Shown here: piece by piece, positions 22,532-34,278 of the stretch
Numbering within the stretch: position 1 is the stretch's first letter
How the letters are laid out: each line of letters starts with the position of its first letter
Origin: Limanda limanda
Taxonomy: Eukaryota > Chordata > Actinopteri > Pleuronectiformes > Pleuronectidae
Assembly (NCBI RefSeq): GCF_963576545.1
Contig: NW_026870560.1
Location: forward strand, 684,501 to 748,500
DNA length: 64,000 nt
Direction: 5' to 3'
Notes under the pieces: generated by a model
Told to the model about the DNA's origin: nothing
Database searches by the model: none
Seen by the model: the letters and a program-made list of their open reading frames with translations, nothing else
Translations under genes and position numbers: made by a program

Positions 22532-25500
22532 CTCAGATTTGGGGGAATTTCGTCGGTCGACCTCTTCCGAAGGTCGTACAAGCTCGGGGATGGTACCAAT
22601 CGATCCGCAGGACCCAAATTAGTCCAGATGCAACCACTTTCCAAGTCTCTCCGACCTTTACAAAAAAAGTTATTCAAGAATATCTCTTTCTCCTATGTGC
22701 TTTCATCCCTAACCCTAACCCTAACCCTTCCGAAAGTCGGAGAAGCTCAAGGATGGTACCGATCGATGCGCGCTACCCCATTTAGTGGGGGTAGAGCCTA
22801 CTTGCAAGTCTCTCCGACCTTCACAAAAAAAGTTATTCAAGAATATCTCTTTCTCCTATGTGCTTTCATCCCTAACCCTAACCCTAACCCTTCCGAAAGT
22901 CGGAGAAGCTCAAGGATGGTACCGATCGATGCGCGCTACCCCATTTAGTGGGGGTAGAGCCTACTTGCAAGTCTCTCCGACCTTCACAAAAAAAGTTATT
23001 CAAGAATATCTCCTCAGATTTGGGGGAATTTCGTCGGTCGACCTCTTCAGAAGGTCGTACAAGCTCGGGGATGGTACCAATCGATCCGCAGGACCCAAAT
23101 TAGTCCAGATGCAACCACTTTCCAAGTCTCTCCGACCTTCACAAAAAAAGTTATTCAAGAATATCTCTTTCTCCTATGTGCTTTCATCCCTAACCCTAAC
23201 CCTAACCCTTCCGAAAGTCGGAGAAGCTCAAGGATGGTACCGATCGATGCGCGCTACCCCATTTAGTGGGGGTAGAGCCTACTTGCAAGTCTCTCCGACC
23301 TTCACAAAAAAAGTTATTCAAGAATATCTCTTTCTCCTATGTGCTTTCATCCCTAACCCTAACCCTAACCCTTCCGAAAGTCGGAGAAGCTCAAGGATGG
23401 TACCGATCGATGCGCGCTACCCCATTTAGTGGGGGTAGAGCCTACTTGCAAGTCTCTCCGACCTTCACAAAAAAAGTTATTCAAGAATATCTCTTTCTCC
23501 TATGTGCTTTCATCCCTAACCCTAACCCTAACCCTTCCGAAAGTCGGAGAAGCTCAAGGATGGTACCGATCGATGCGCGCTACCCCATTTAGTGGGGGTA
23601 GAGCCTACTTGCAAGTCTCTCCGACCTTCACAAAAAAAGTTATTCAAGAATATCTCTTTCTCCTATGTGCTTTCATCCCTAACCCTAACCCTAACCCTTC
23701 CGAAAGTCGGAGAAGCTCAAGGATGGTACTGATCGATGCGCGCAACCCCATTTAGTGGGGGTAGAGCCTACTTGCAAGTCTCTCCGACCTTCACAAAAAA
23801 AGTTATTCAAGAATATCTCCTCAGATTTGGGGGAATTTCGTCGGTCGACCTCTTCCGAAGGTCGTACAAGCTCGGGGATAGTACCAATCGATCCGCAGGA
23901 CCCAAATTAGTCCAGATGCAACCACTTTCCAAGTCTCTCCGACCTTCACAAAAAAAGTTATTCAAGAATATCTCTTTCTCCTATGTGCTTTCATCCCTAA
24001 CCCTAACCCTAACCCTTCCGAAAGTCGGAGAAGCTCAAGGATGGTACCGATCGATGCGCGCTACCCCATTTAGTGGGGGTAGAGCCTACTTGCAAGTCTC
24101 TCCGACCTTCACAAAAAAAGTTATTCAAGAATATCTCTTTCTCCTATGTGCTTTCATCCCTAACCCTAACCCTAACCCTTCCGAAAGTCGGAGAAGCTCA
24201 AGGATGGTACCGATCGATGCGCGCAACCCCATTTAGTGGGGGTAGAGCCTACTTTCAAGTCTCTCCGACCTTCACAAAAAAAGTTATTCAAGAATATCTC
24301 CTCAGATTTGGGGGAATTTCGTCGGTCGACCTCTTCCGAAGGTCGTACAAGCTCGGGGATGGTACCAATCGATCCGCAGGACCCAAATTAGTCCAGATGC
24401 AACCACTTTCCAAGTCTCTCCGACCTTCACAAAAAAAGTTATTCAAGAATATCTCTTTCTCCTATGTGCTTTCATCCCTAACCCTAACCCTAACCCTTCC
24501 GAAAGTCGGAGAAGCTCAAGGATGGTACCGATCGATGCGCGCTACCCCATTTAGTGGGGGTAGAGCCTACTTGCAAGTTTCTCCGACCTTCACAAAAAAA
24601 GTTATTCAAGAATATCTCCTCAGATTTGGGGGAATTTCGTCGGTCGACCTCTTCCGAAGGTCGTACAAGCTCGGGGATGGTACCAATCGATCCGCAGGAC
24701 CCAAATTAGTCCAGATGCAACCACTTTCCAAGTCTCTCCGACCTTCACAAAAAAAGTTATTCAAGAATATCTCTTTCTCCTATGTGCTTTCATCCCTAAC
24801 CCTAACCCTAACCCTTCCGAAAGTCGGAGAAGCTCAAGGATGGTACCGATCGATGCGCGCTACCCCATTTAGTGGGGGTAGAGCCTACTTGCAAGTCTCT
24901 CCGACCTTCACAAAAAAAGTTATTCAAGAATATCTCTTTCTCCTATGTGCTTTCATCCCTAACCCTAACCCTAACCCTTCCGAAAGTCGGAGAAGCTCAA
25001 GGATGGTACCGATCGATGCGCGCTACCCCATTTAGTGGGGGTAGAGCCTACTTGCAAGTCTCTCCGACCTTCACAAAAAAAGTTATTCAAGAATATCTCT
25101 TTCTCCTATGTGCTTTCATCCCTAACCCTAACCCTAACCCTTCCGAAAGTCGGAGAAGCTCAAGGATGGTACCGATCGATGCGCGCTACCCCATTTAGTG
25201 GGGGTAGAGCCTACTTGCAAGTCTCTCCGACCTTCACAAAAAAAGTTATTCAAGAATATCTCCTCAGATTTGGGGGAATTTCGTCGGTCGACCTCTTCCG
25301 AAGGTCGTACAAGCTCGGGGATGGTACCAATCGATCCGCAGGACCCAAATTAGTCCAGATGCAACCACTTTCCAAGTCTCTCCGACCTTTACAAAAAAAG
25401 TTATTCAAGAATATCTCTTTCTCCTATGTGCTTTCATCCCTAACCCTAACCCTAACCCTTCCGAAAGTCGGAGAAGCTCAAGGATGGTACCGATCGATGC

Positions 25501-28490
25501 GCGCAACCCCATTTAGTGGGGGTAGAGCCTACTTTCAAGTCTCTCCGACCTTCACAAAAAAAGTTATTCAAGAATATCTCCTCAGATTTGGGGGAATTTC
25601 GTCGGTCGACCTCTTCCGAAGGTCGTACAAGCTCGGGGATGGTACCAATCGATCCGCAGGACCCAAATTAGTCCAGATGCAACCACTTTCCAAGTCTCTC
25701 CGACCTTCACAAAAAAAGTTATTCAAGAATATCTCTTTCTCCTATGTGCTTTCATCCCTAACCCTAACCCTAACCCTTCCGAAAGTCGGAGAAGCTCAAG
25801 GATGGTACCGATCGATGCGCGCTACCCCATTTAGTGGGGGTAGAGCCTACTTGCAAGTCTCTCCGACCTTCACAAAAAAAGTTATTCAAGAATATCTCCT
25901 CAGATTTGGGGGAATTTCGTCGGTCGACCTCTTCCGAAGGTCGTACAAGCTCGGGGATGGTACCAATCGATCCGCAGGACCCAAATTAGTCCAGATGCAA
26001 CCACTTTCCAAGTCTCTCCGACCTTCACAAAAAAAGTTATTCAAGAATATCTCTTTCTCCTATGTGCTTTCATCCCTAACCCTAACCCTAACCCTTCCGA
26101 AAGTCGGAGAAGCTCAAGGATGGTACCGATCGATGCGCGCTACCCCATTTAGTGGGGGTAGAGCCTACTTGCAAGTCTCTCCGACCTTCACAAAAAAAGT
26201 TATTCAAGAATATCTCTTTCTCCTATGTGCTTTCATCCCTAACCCTAACCCTAACCCTTCCGAAAGTCGGAGAAGCTCAAGGATGGTACCGATCGATGCG
26301 CGCTACCCCATTTAGTGGGGGTAGAGCCTACTTGCAAGTCTCTCCGACCTTCACAAAAAACGTTATTCAAGAATATCTCTTTCTCCTATGTGCTTTCATC
26401 CCTAACCCTAACCCTAACCCTTCCGAAAGACGGAGAAGCTCAAGGATGGTACCGATCGATGCGCGCAACCCCATTTAGTGGGGGTAGAGCCTACTTGCAA
26501 GTCTCTCCGACCTTCACAAAAAAAGTTATTCAAGAATATCTCTTTCTCCTATGTGCTTTCATCCCTAACCCTAACCCTAACCCTTCCGAAAGTCGGAGAA
26601 GCTCAAGGATGGTACCGATCGATGCGCGCTACCCCATTTAGTGGGGGTAGAGCCTACTTGCAAGTCTCTCCGACCTTCACAAAAAAAGTTATTCAAGAAT
26701 ATCTCTTTCTCCTATGTGCTTTCATCCCTAACCCTAACCCTAACCCTTCCGAAAGTCGGAGAAGCTCAAGGATGGTACCGATCGATGCGCGCTACCCCAT
26801 TTAGTGGGGGTAGAGCCTACTTGCAAGTCTCTCCGACCTTCACAAAAAAGGTTATTCAAGAATATCTCTTTCTCCTATGTGCTTTCATCCCTAACCCTAA
26901 CCCTAACCCTTCCGAAAGTCGGAGAAGCTCAAGGATGGTACCGATCGATGCGCGCTACCATATTTAGTGGGGGTAGAGCCTACTTGCAAGTCTCTCCGAC
27001 CTTCACAAAAAAAGTTATTCAAGAATATCTCTTTCTCCTATGTGCTTTCATCCCTAACCCTAACCCTAACCCTTCCGAAAGTCGGAGAAGCTCAAGGATG
27101 GTACTGATCGATGCGCGCTACCCCATTTAGTGGGGGTAGAGCCTACTTGCAAGTCTCTCCGACCTTCACAAAAAAAGTTATTCAAGAATATCTCTTTCTC
27201 CTATGTGCTTTCATCCCTAACCCTAACCCTAACCCTTCCGAAAGTCGGAGAAGCTCAAGGATGGTACCGATCGATGCGCGCAACCCCATTTAGTGGGGGT
27301 AGAGCCTACTTGCAAGTCTCTCCGACCTTCACAAAAAAAGTTATTCAAGAATATCTCCTCAGATTTGGGGGAATTTCGTCGGTCGACCTCTTCCGAAGGT
27401 CGTACAAGCTCGGGGATGGTACCAATCGATCCGCAGGACCCAAATTAGTCCAGATGCAACCACTTTCCAAGTCTCTCCGACCTTCACAAAAAAAGTTATT
27501 CAAGAATATCTCTTTCTCCTATGTGCTTTCATCCCTAACCCTAACCCTAACCCTTCCGAAAGTCGGAGAAGCTCAAGGATGGTACCGATCGATGCGCGCT
27601 ACCCCATTTAGTGGGGGTAGAGCCTACTTGCAAGTCTCTCCGACCTTCACAAAAAAAGTTATTCAAGAATATCTCTTTCTCCTATGTGCTTTCATCCCTA
27701 ACCCTAACCCTAACCCTTCCGAAAGTCGGAGAAGCTCAAGGATGGTACCGATCGATGCGCGCTACCCCATTTAGTGGGGGTAGAGCCTACTTGCAAGTCT
27801 CTCCGACCTTCACAAAAAAAGTTATTCAAGAATATCTCTTTCTCCTATGTGCTTTCATCCCTAACCCTAACCCTAACCCTTCCGAAAGTCGGAGAAGCTC
27901 AAGGATGGTACTGATCGATGCGCGCTACCCCATTTAGTGGGGGTAGAGCCTACTTGCAAGTCTCTCCGACCTTCACAAAAAAAGTTATTCAAGAATATCT
28001 CTTTCTCCTATGTGCTTTCATCCCTAACCCTAACCCTAACCCTTCCGAAAGTCGGAGAAGCTCAAGGATGGTACCGATCGATGCGCGCTACCCCATTTAG
28101 TGGGGGTAGAGCCTACTTGCAAGTCTCTCCGACCTTCACAAAAAAAGTTATTCAAGAATATCTCTTTCTCCTATGTGCTTTCATCCCTAACCCTAACCCT
28201 AACCCTTCCGAAAGTCGGAGAAGCTCAAGGATGGTACCGATCGATGCGCGCTACCCCATTTAGTGGGGGTAGAGCCTACTTGCAAGTCTCTCCGACCTTC
28301 ACAAAAAAAGTTATTCAAGAATATCTCTTTCTCCTATGTGCTTTCATCCCTAACCCTAACCCTAACCCTTCCGAAAGTCGGAGAAGCTCAAGGATGGTAC
28401 TGATCGATGCGCGCAACCCCATTTAGTGGGGGTAGAGCCTACTTGCAAGTCTCTCCGACCTTCACAAAAAAAGTTATTCAAGAATATCTC
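22532..28490 (+). repeat. Domain II HOR, composite copy with ABABAB stretch and 8-A block
   Basis: Begins as a normal copy (2,4,2,1) with the cttcagaagg marker in its second B (near 23047), then runs 3,1,1,8,6. B units at 25263, 25581 and 25899 are each separated by a single A, the densest B stretch in the window. It is also where the longest open frame (426 codons) occurs, because A+B is 318 bp. Private change: ggggatagtacc near 23880. Confidence 0.8.
26054..27357 (+). repeat. 8-A block, copy 3 (followed by ordinary B)
   Basis: Same Y/N ladder, with private changes gaaagacgg (near 26427) and accatattt (near 26958), the latter damaging the small hairpin. Both also occur in the block at 36521. 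Changes found only here include aaaaaacgtt near 26361 and aaaaaaggtt near 26850. The following unit is a 155-bp B, not B'. Confidence 0.8.
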
Positions 28491-31384
28491 CTCAGATTTG
28501 GGGGAATTTCGTCGTTCGACCTCTTCCGAAGGTCGTACAAGCTCGTGGATGGTACCAATCGATCCGCAGGACCCAAATTAGTCCAGATGCAACCACTTTC
28601 CAAGTCTCTCCGACCTTTACAAAAAAAGTTATTCAAGAATATCTCTTTCTCCTATGTGCTTTCATCCCTAACCCTAACCCTAACCCTTCCGAAAGTCGGA
28701 GAAGCTCAAGGATGGTACCGATCGATGCGCGCTACCCCATTTAGTGGGGGTAGAGCCTACTTGCAAGTCTCTCCGACCTTCACAAAAAAAGTTATTCAAG
28801 AATATCTCTTTCTCCTATGTGCTTTCATCCCTAACCCTAACCCTAACCCTTCCGAAAGTCGGAGAAGCTCAAGGATGGTACCGATCGATGCGCGCTACCC
28901 CATTTAGTGGGGGTAGAGCCTACTTGCAAGTCTCTCCGACCTTCACAAAAAAAGTTATTCAAGAATATCTCCTCAGATTTGGGGGAATTTCGTCGGTCGA
29001 CCTCTTCAGAAGGTCGTACAAGCTCGGGGATGGTACCAATCGATCCGCAGGACCCAAATTAGTCCAGATGCAACCACTTTCCAAGTCTCTCCGACCTTCA
29101 CAAAAAAAGTTATTCAAGAATATCTCTTTCTCCTATGTGCTTTCATCCCTAACCCTAACCCTAACCCTTCCGAAAGTCGGAGAAGCTCAAGGATGGTACC
29201 GATCGATGCGCGCTACCCCATTTAGTGGGGGTAGAGCCTACTTGCAAGTCTCTCCGACCTTCACAAAAAAAGTTATTCAAGAATATCTCTTTCTCCTATG
29301 TGCTTTCATCCCTAACCCTAACCCTAACCCTTCCGAAAGTCGGAGAAGCTCAAGGATGGTACCGATCGATGCGCGCTACCCCATTTAGTGGGGGTAGAGC
29401 CTACTTGCAAGTCTCTCCGACCTTCACAAAAAAAGTTATTCAAGAATATCTCTTTCTCCTATGTGCTTTCATCCCTAACCCTAACCCTAACCCTTCCGAA
29501 AGTCGGAGAAGCTCAAGGATGGTACCGATCGATGCGCGCTACCCCATTTAGTGGGGGTAGAGCCTACTTGCAAGTCTCTCCGACCTTCACAAAAAAAGTT
29601 ATTCAAGAATATCTCTTTCTCCTATGTGCTTTCATCCCTAACCCTAACCCTAACCCTTCCGAAAGTCGGAGAAGCTCAAGGATGGTACTGATCGATGCGC
29701 GCAACCCCATTTAGTGGGGGTAGAGCCTACTTGCAAGTCTCTCCGACCTTCACAAAAAAAGTTATTCAAGAATATCTCCTCAGATTTGGGGGAATTTCGT
29801 CGGTCGACCTCTTCCGAAGGTCGTACAAGCTCGGGGATGGTACCAATCGATCCGCAGGACCCAAATTAGTCCAGATGCAACCACTTTCCAAGTCTCTCCG
29901 ACCTTCACAAAAAAAGTTATTCAAGAATATCTCTTTCTCCTATGTGCTTTCATCCCTAACCCTAACCCTAACCCTTCCGAAAGTCGGAGAAGCTCAAGGA
30001 TGGTACCGATCGATGCGCGCTACCCCATTTAGTGGGGGTAGAGCCTACTTGCAAGTCTCTCCGACCTTCACAAAAAAAGTTATTCAAGAATATCTCTTTC
30101 TCCTATGTGCTTTCATCCCTAACCCTAACCCTAACCCTTCCGAAAGTCGGAGAAGCTCAAGGATGGTACCGATCGATGCGCGCAACCCCATTTAGTGGGG
30201 GTAGAGCCTACTTTCAAGTCTCTCCGACCTTCACAAAAAAAGTTATTCAAGAATATCTCCTCAGATTTGGGGGAATTTCGTCGGTCGACCTCTTCCGAAG
30301 GTCGTACAAGCTCGGGGATGGTACCAATCGATCCGCAGGACCCAAATTAGTCCAGATGCAACCACTTTCCAAGTCTCTCCGACCTTCACAAAAAAAGTTA
30401 TTCAAGAATATCTCTTTCTCCTATGTGCTTTCATCCCTAACCCTAACCCTAACCCTTCCGAAAGTCGGAGAAGCTCAAGGATGGTACCGATCGATGCGCG
30501 CTACCCCATTTAGTGGGGGTAGAGCCTACTTGCAAGTTTCTCCGACCTTCACAAAAAAAGTTATTCAAGAATATCTCCTCAGATTTGGGGGAATTTCGTC
30601 GGTCGACCTCTTCCGAAGGTCGTACAAGCTCGGGGATGGTACCAATCGATCCGCAGGACCCAAATTAGTCCAGATGCAACCACTTTCCAAGTCTCTCCGA
30701 CCTTCACAAAAAAAGTTATTCAAGAATATCTCTTTCTCCTATGTGCTTTCATCCCTAACCCTAACCCTAACCCTTCCGAAAGTCGGAGAAGCTCAAGGAT
30801 GGTACCGATCGATGCGCGCTACCCCATTTAGTGGGGGTAGAGCCTACTTGCAAGTCTCTCCGACCTTCACAAAAAAAGTTATTCAAGAATATCTCTTTCT
30901 CCTATGTGCTTTCATCCCTAACCCTAACCCTAACCCTTCCGAAAGTCGGAGAAGCTCAAGGATGGTACCGATCGATGCGCGCTACCCCATTTAGTGGGGG
31001 TAGAGCCTACTTGCAAGTCTCTCCGACCTTCACAAAAAAAGTTATTCAAGAATATCTCTTTCTCCTATGTGCTTTCATCCCTAACCCTAACCCTAACCCT
31101 TCCGAAAGTCGGAGAAGCTCAAGGATGGTACCGATCGATGCGCGCTACCCCATTTAGTGGGGGTAGAGCCTACTTGCAAGTCTCTCCGACCTTCACAAAA
31201 AAAGTTATTCAAGAATATCTCTTTCTCCTATGTGCTTTCATCCCTAACCCTAACCCTAACCCTTCCGAAAGTCGGAGAAGCTCAAGGATGGTACTGATCG
31301 ATGCGCGCAACCCCATTTAGTGGGGGTAGAGCCTACTTGCAAGTCTCTCCGACCTTCACAAAAAAAGTTATTCAAGAATATCTC
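28491..31384 (+). repeat. Domain II 2,894-bp HOR, copy a
   Basis: Five B units (28491, 28972, 29779, 30260, 30578) with 2,4,2,1,4 A units. Marker variants: cctttac and ctcgtgg in B1, cttcagaagg in B2, ctttcaag in the A before B4, gtttctcc in the A before B5. Copy-private change: gtcgttcgacc near 28516, which destroys the SalI site of that B. Confidence 0.88.
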
Positions 31385-34278
31385 CTCAGATTTGGGGGAA
31401 TTTCGTCGGTCGACCTCTTCCGAAGGTCGTACAAGCTCGTGGATGGTACCAATCGATCCGCAGGACCCAAATTAGTCCAGATGCAACCACTTTCCAAGTC
31501 TCTCCGACCTTTACAAAAAAAGTTATTCAAGAATATCTCTTTCTCCTATGTGCTTTCATCCCTAACCCTAACCCTAACCCTTCCGAAAGTCGGAGAAGCT
31601 CAAGGATGGTACCGATCGATGCGCGCTACCCCATTTAGTGGGGGTAGAGCCTACTTGCAAGTCTCTCCGACCTTCACAAAAAAAGTTATTCAAGAATATC
31701 TCTTTCTCCTATGTGCTTTCATCCCTAACCCTAACCCTAACCCTTCCGAAAGTCGGAGAAGCTCAAGGATGGTACCGATCGATGCGCGCTACCCCATTTA
31801 GTGGGGGTAGAGCCTACTTGCAAGTCTCTCCGACCTTCACAAAAAAAGTTATTCAAGAATATCTCCTCAGATTTGGGGGAATTTCGTCGGTCGACCTCTT
31901 CAGAAGGTCGTACAAGCTCGGGGATGGTACCAATCGATCCGCAGGACCCAAATTAGTCCAGATGCAACCACTTTCCAAGTCTCTCCGACCTTCACAAAAA
32001 AAGTTATTCAAGAATATCTCTTTCTCCTATGTGCTTTCATCCCTAACCCTAACCCTAACCCTTCCGAAAGTCGGAGAAGCTCAAGGATGGTACCGATCGA
32101 TGCGCGCTACCCCATTTAGTGGGGGTAGAGCCTACTTGCAAGTCTCTCCGACCTTCACAAAAAAAGTTATTCAAGAATATCTCTTTCTCCTATGTGCTTT
32201 CATCCCTAACCCTAACCCTAACCCTTCCGAAAGTCGGAGAAGCTCAAGGATGGTACCGATCGATGCGCGCTACCCCATTTAGTGGGGGTAGAGCCTACTT
32301 GCAAGTCTCTCCGACCTTCACAAAAAAAGTTATTCAAGAATATCTCTTTCTCCTATGTGCTTTCATCCCTAACCCTAACCCTAACCCTTCCGAAAGTCGG
32401 AGAAGCTCAAGGATGGTACCGATCGATGCGCGCTACCCCATTTAGTGGGGGTAGAGCCTACTTGCAAGTCTCTCCGACCTTCACAAAAAAAGTTATTCAA
32501 GAATATCTCTTTCTCCTATGTGCTTTCATCCCTAACCCTAACCCTAACCCTTCCGAAAGTCGGAGAAGCTCAAGGATGGTACTGATCGATGCGCGCAACC
32601 CCATTTAGTGGGGGTAGAGCCTACTTGCAAGTCTCTCCGACCTTCACAAAAAAAGTTATTCAAGAATATCTCCTCAGATTTGGGGGAATTTCGTCGGTCG
32701 ACCTCTTCCGAAGGTCGTACAAGCTCGGGGATGGTACCAATCGATCCGCAGGACCCAAATTAGTCCAGATGCAACCACTTTCCAAGTCTCTCCGACCTTC
32801 ACAAAAAAAGTTATTCAAGAATATCTCTTTCTCCTATGTGCTTTCATCCCTAACCCTAACCCTAACCCTTCCGAAAGTCGGAGAAGCTCAAGGATGGTAC
32901 CGATCGATGCGCGCTACCCCATTTAGTGGGGGTAGAGCCTACTTGCAAGTCTCTCCGACCTTCACAAAAAAAGTTATTCAAGAATATCTCTTTCTCCTAT
33001 GTGCTTTCATCCCTAACCCTAACCCTAACCCTTCCGAAAGTCGGAGAAGCTCAAGGATGGTACCGATCGATGCGCGCAACCCCATTTAGTGGGGGTAGAG
33101 CCTACTTTCAAGTCTCTCCGACCTTCACAAAAAAAGTTATTCAAGAATATCTCCTCAGATTTGGGGGAATTTCGTCGGTCGACCTCTTCCGAAGGTCGTA
33201 CAAGCTCGGGGATGGTACCAATCGATCCGCAGGACCCAAATTAGTCCAGATGCAACCACTTTCCAAGTCTCTCCGACCTTCACAAAAAAAGTTATTCAAG
33301 AATATCTCTTTCTCCTATGTGCTTTCATCCCTAACCCTAACCCTAACCCTTCCGAAAGTCGGAGAAGCTCAAGGATGGTACCGATCGATGCGCGCTACCC
33401 CATTTAGTGGGGGTAGAGCCTACTTGCAAGTTTCTCCGACCTTCACAAAAAAAGTTATTCAAGAATATCTCCTCAGATTTGGGGGAATTTCGTCGGTCGA
33501 CCTCTTCCGAAGGTCGTACAAGCTCGGGGATGGTACCAATCGATCCGCAGGACCCAAATTAGTCCAGATGCAACCACTTTCCAAGTCTCTCCGACCTTCA
33601 CAAAAAAAGTTATTCAAGAATATCTCTTTCTCCTATGTGCTTTCATCCCTAACCCTAACCCTAACCCTTCCGAAAGTCGGAGAAGCTCAAGGATGGTACC
33701 GATCGATGCGCGCTACCCCATTTAGTGGGGGTAGAGCCTACTTGCAAGTCTCTCCGACCTTCACAAAAAAAGTTATTCAAGAATATCTCTTTCTCCTATG
33801 TGCTTTCATCCCTAACCCTAACCCTAACCCTTCCGAAAGTCGGAGAAGCTCAAGGATGGTACCGATCGATGCGCGCTACCCCATTTAGTGGGGGTAGAGC
33901 CTACTTGCAAGTCTCTCCGACCTTCACAAAAAAAGTTATTCAAGAATATCTCTTTCTCCTATGTGCTTTCATCCCTAACCCTAACCCTAACCCTTCCGAA
34001 AGTCGGAGAAGCTCAAGGATGGTACCGATCGATGCGCGCTACCCCATTTAGTGGGGGTAGAGCCTACTTGCAAGTCTCTCCGACCTTCACAAAAAAAGTT
34101 ATTCAAGAATATCTCTTTCTCCTATGTGCTTTCATCCCTAACCCTAACCCTAACCCTTCCGAAAGTCGGAGAAGCTCAAGGATGGTACTGATCGATGCGC
34201 GCAACCCCATTTAGTGGGGGTAGAGCCTACTTGCAAGTCTCTCCGACCTTCACAAAAAAAGTTATTCAAGAATATCTC
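31385..34278 (+). repeat. Domain II 2,894-bp HOR, copy b
   Basis: Same unit order and marker variants as the preceding copy, including ctcgtgg near 31439. The SalI site is intact. Confidence 0.88.
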
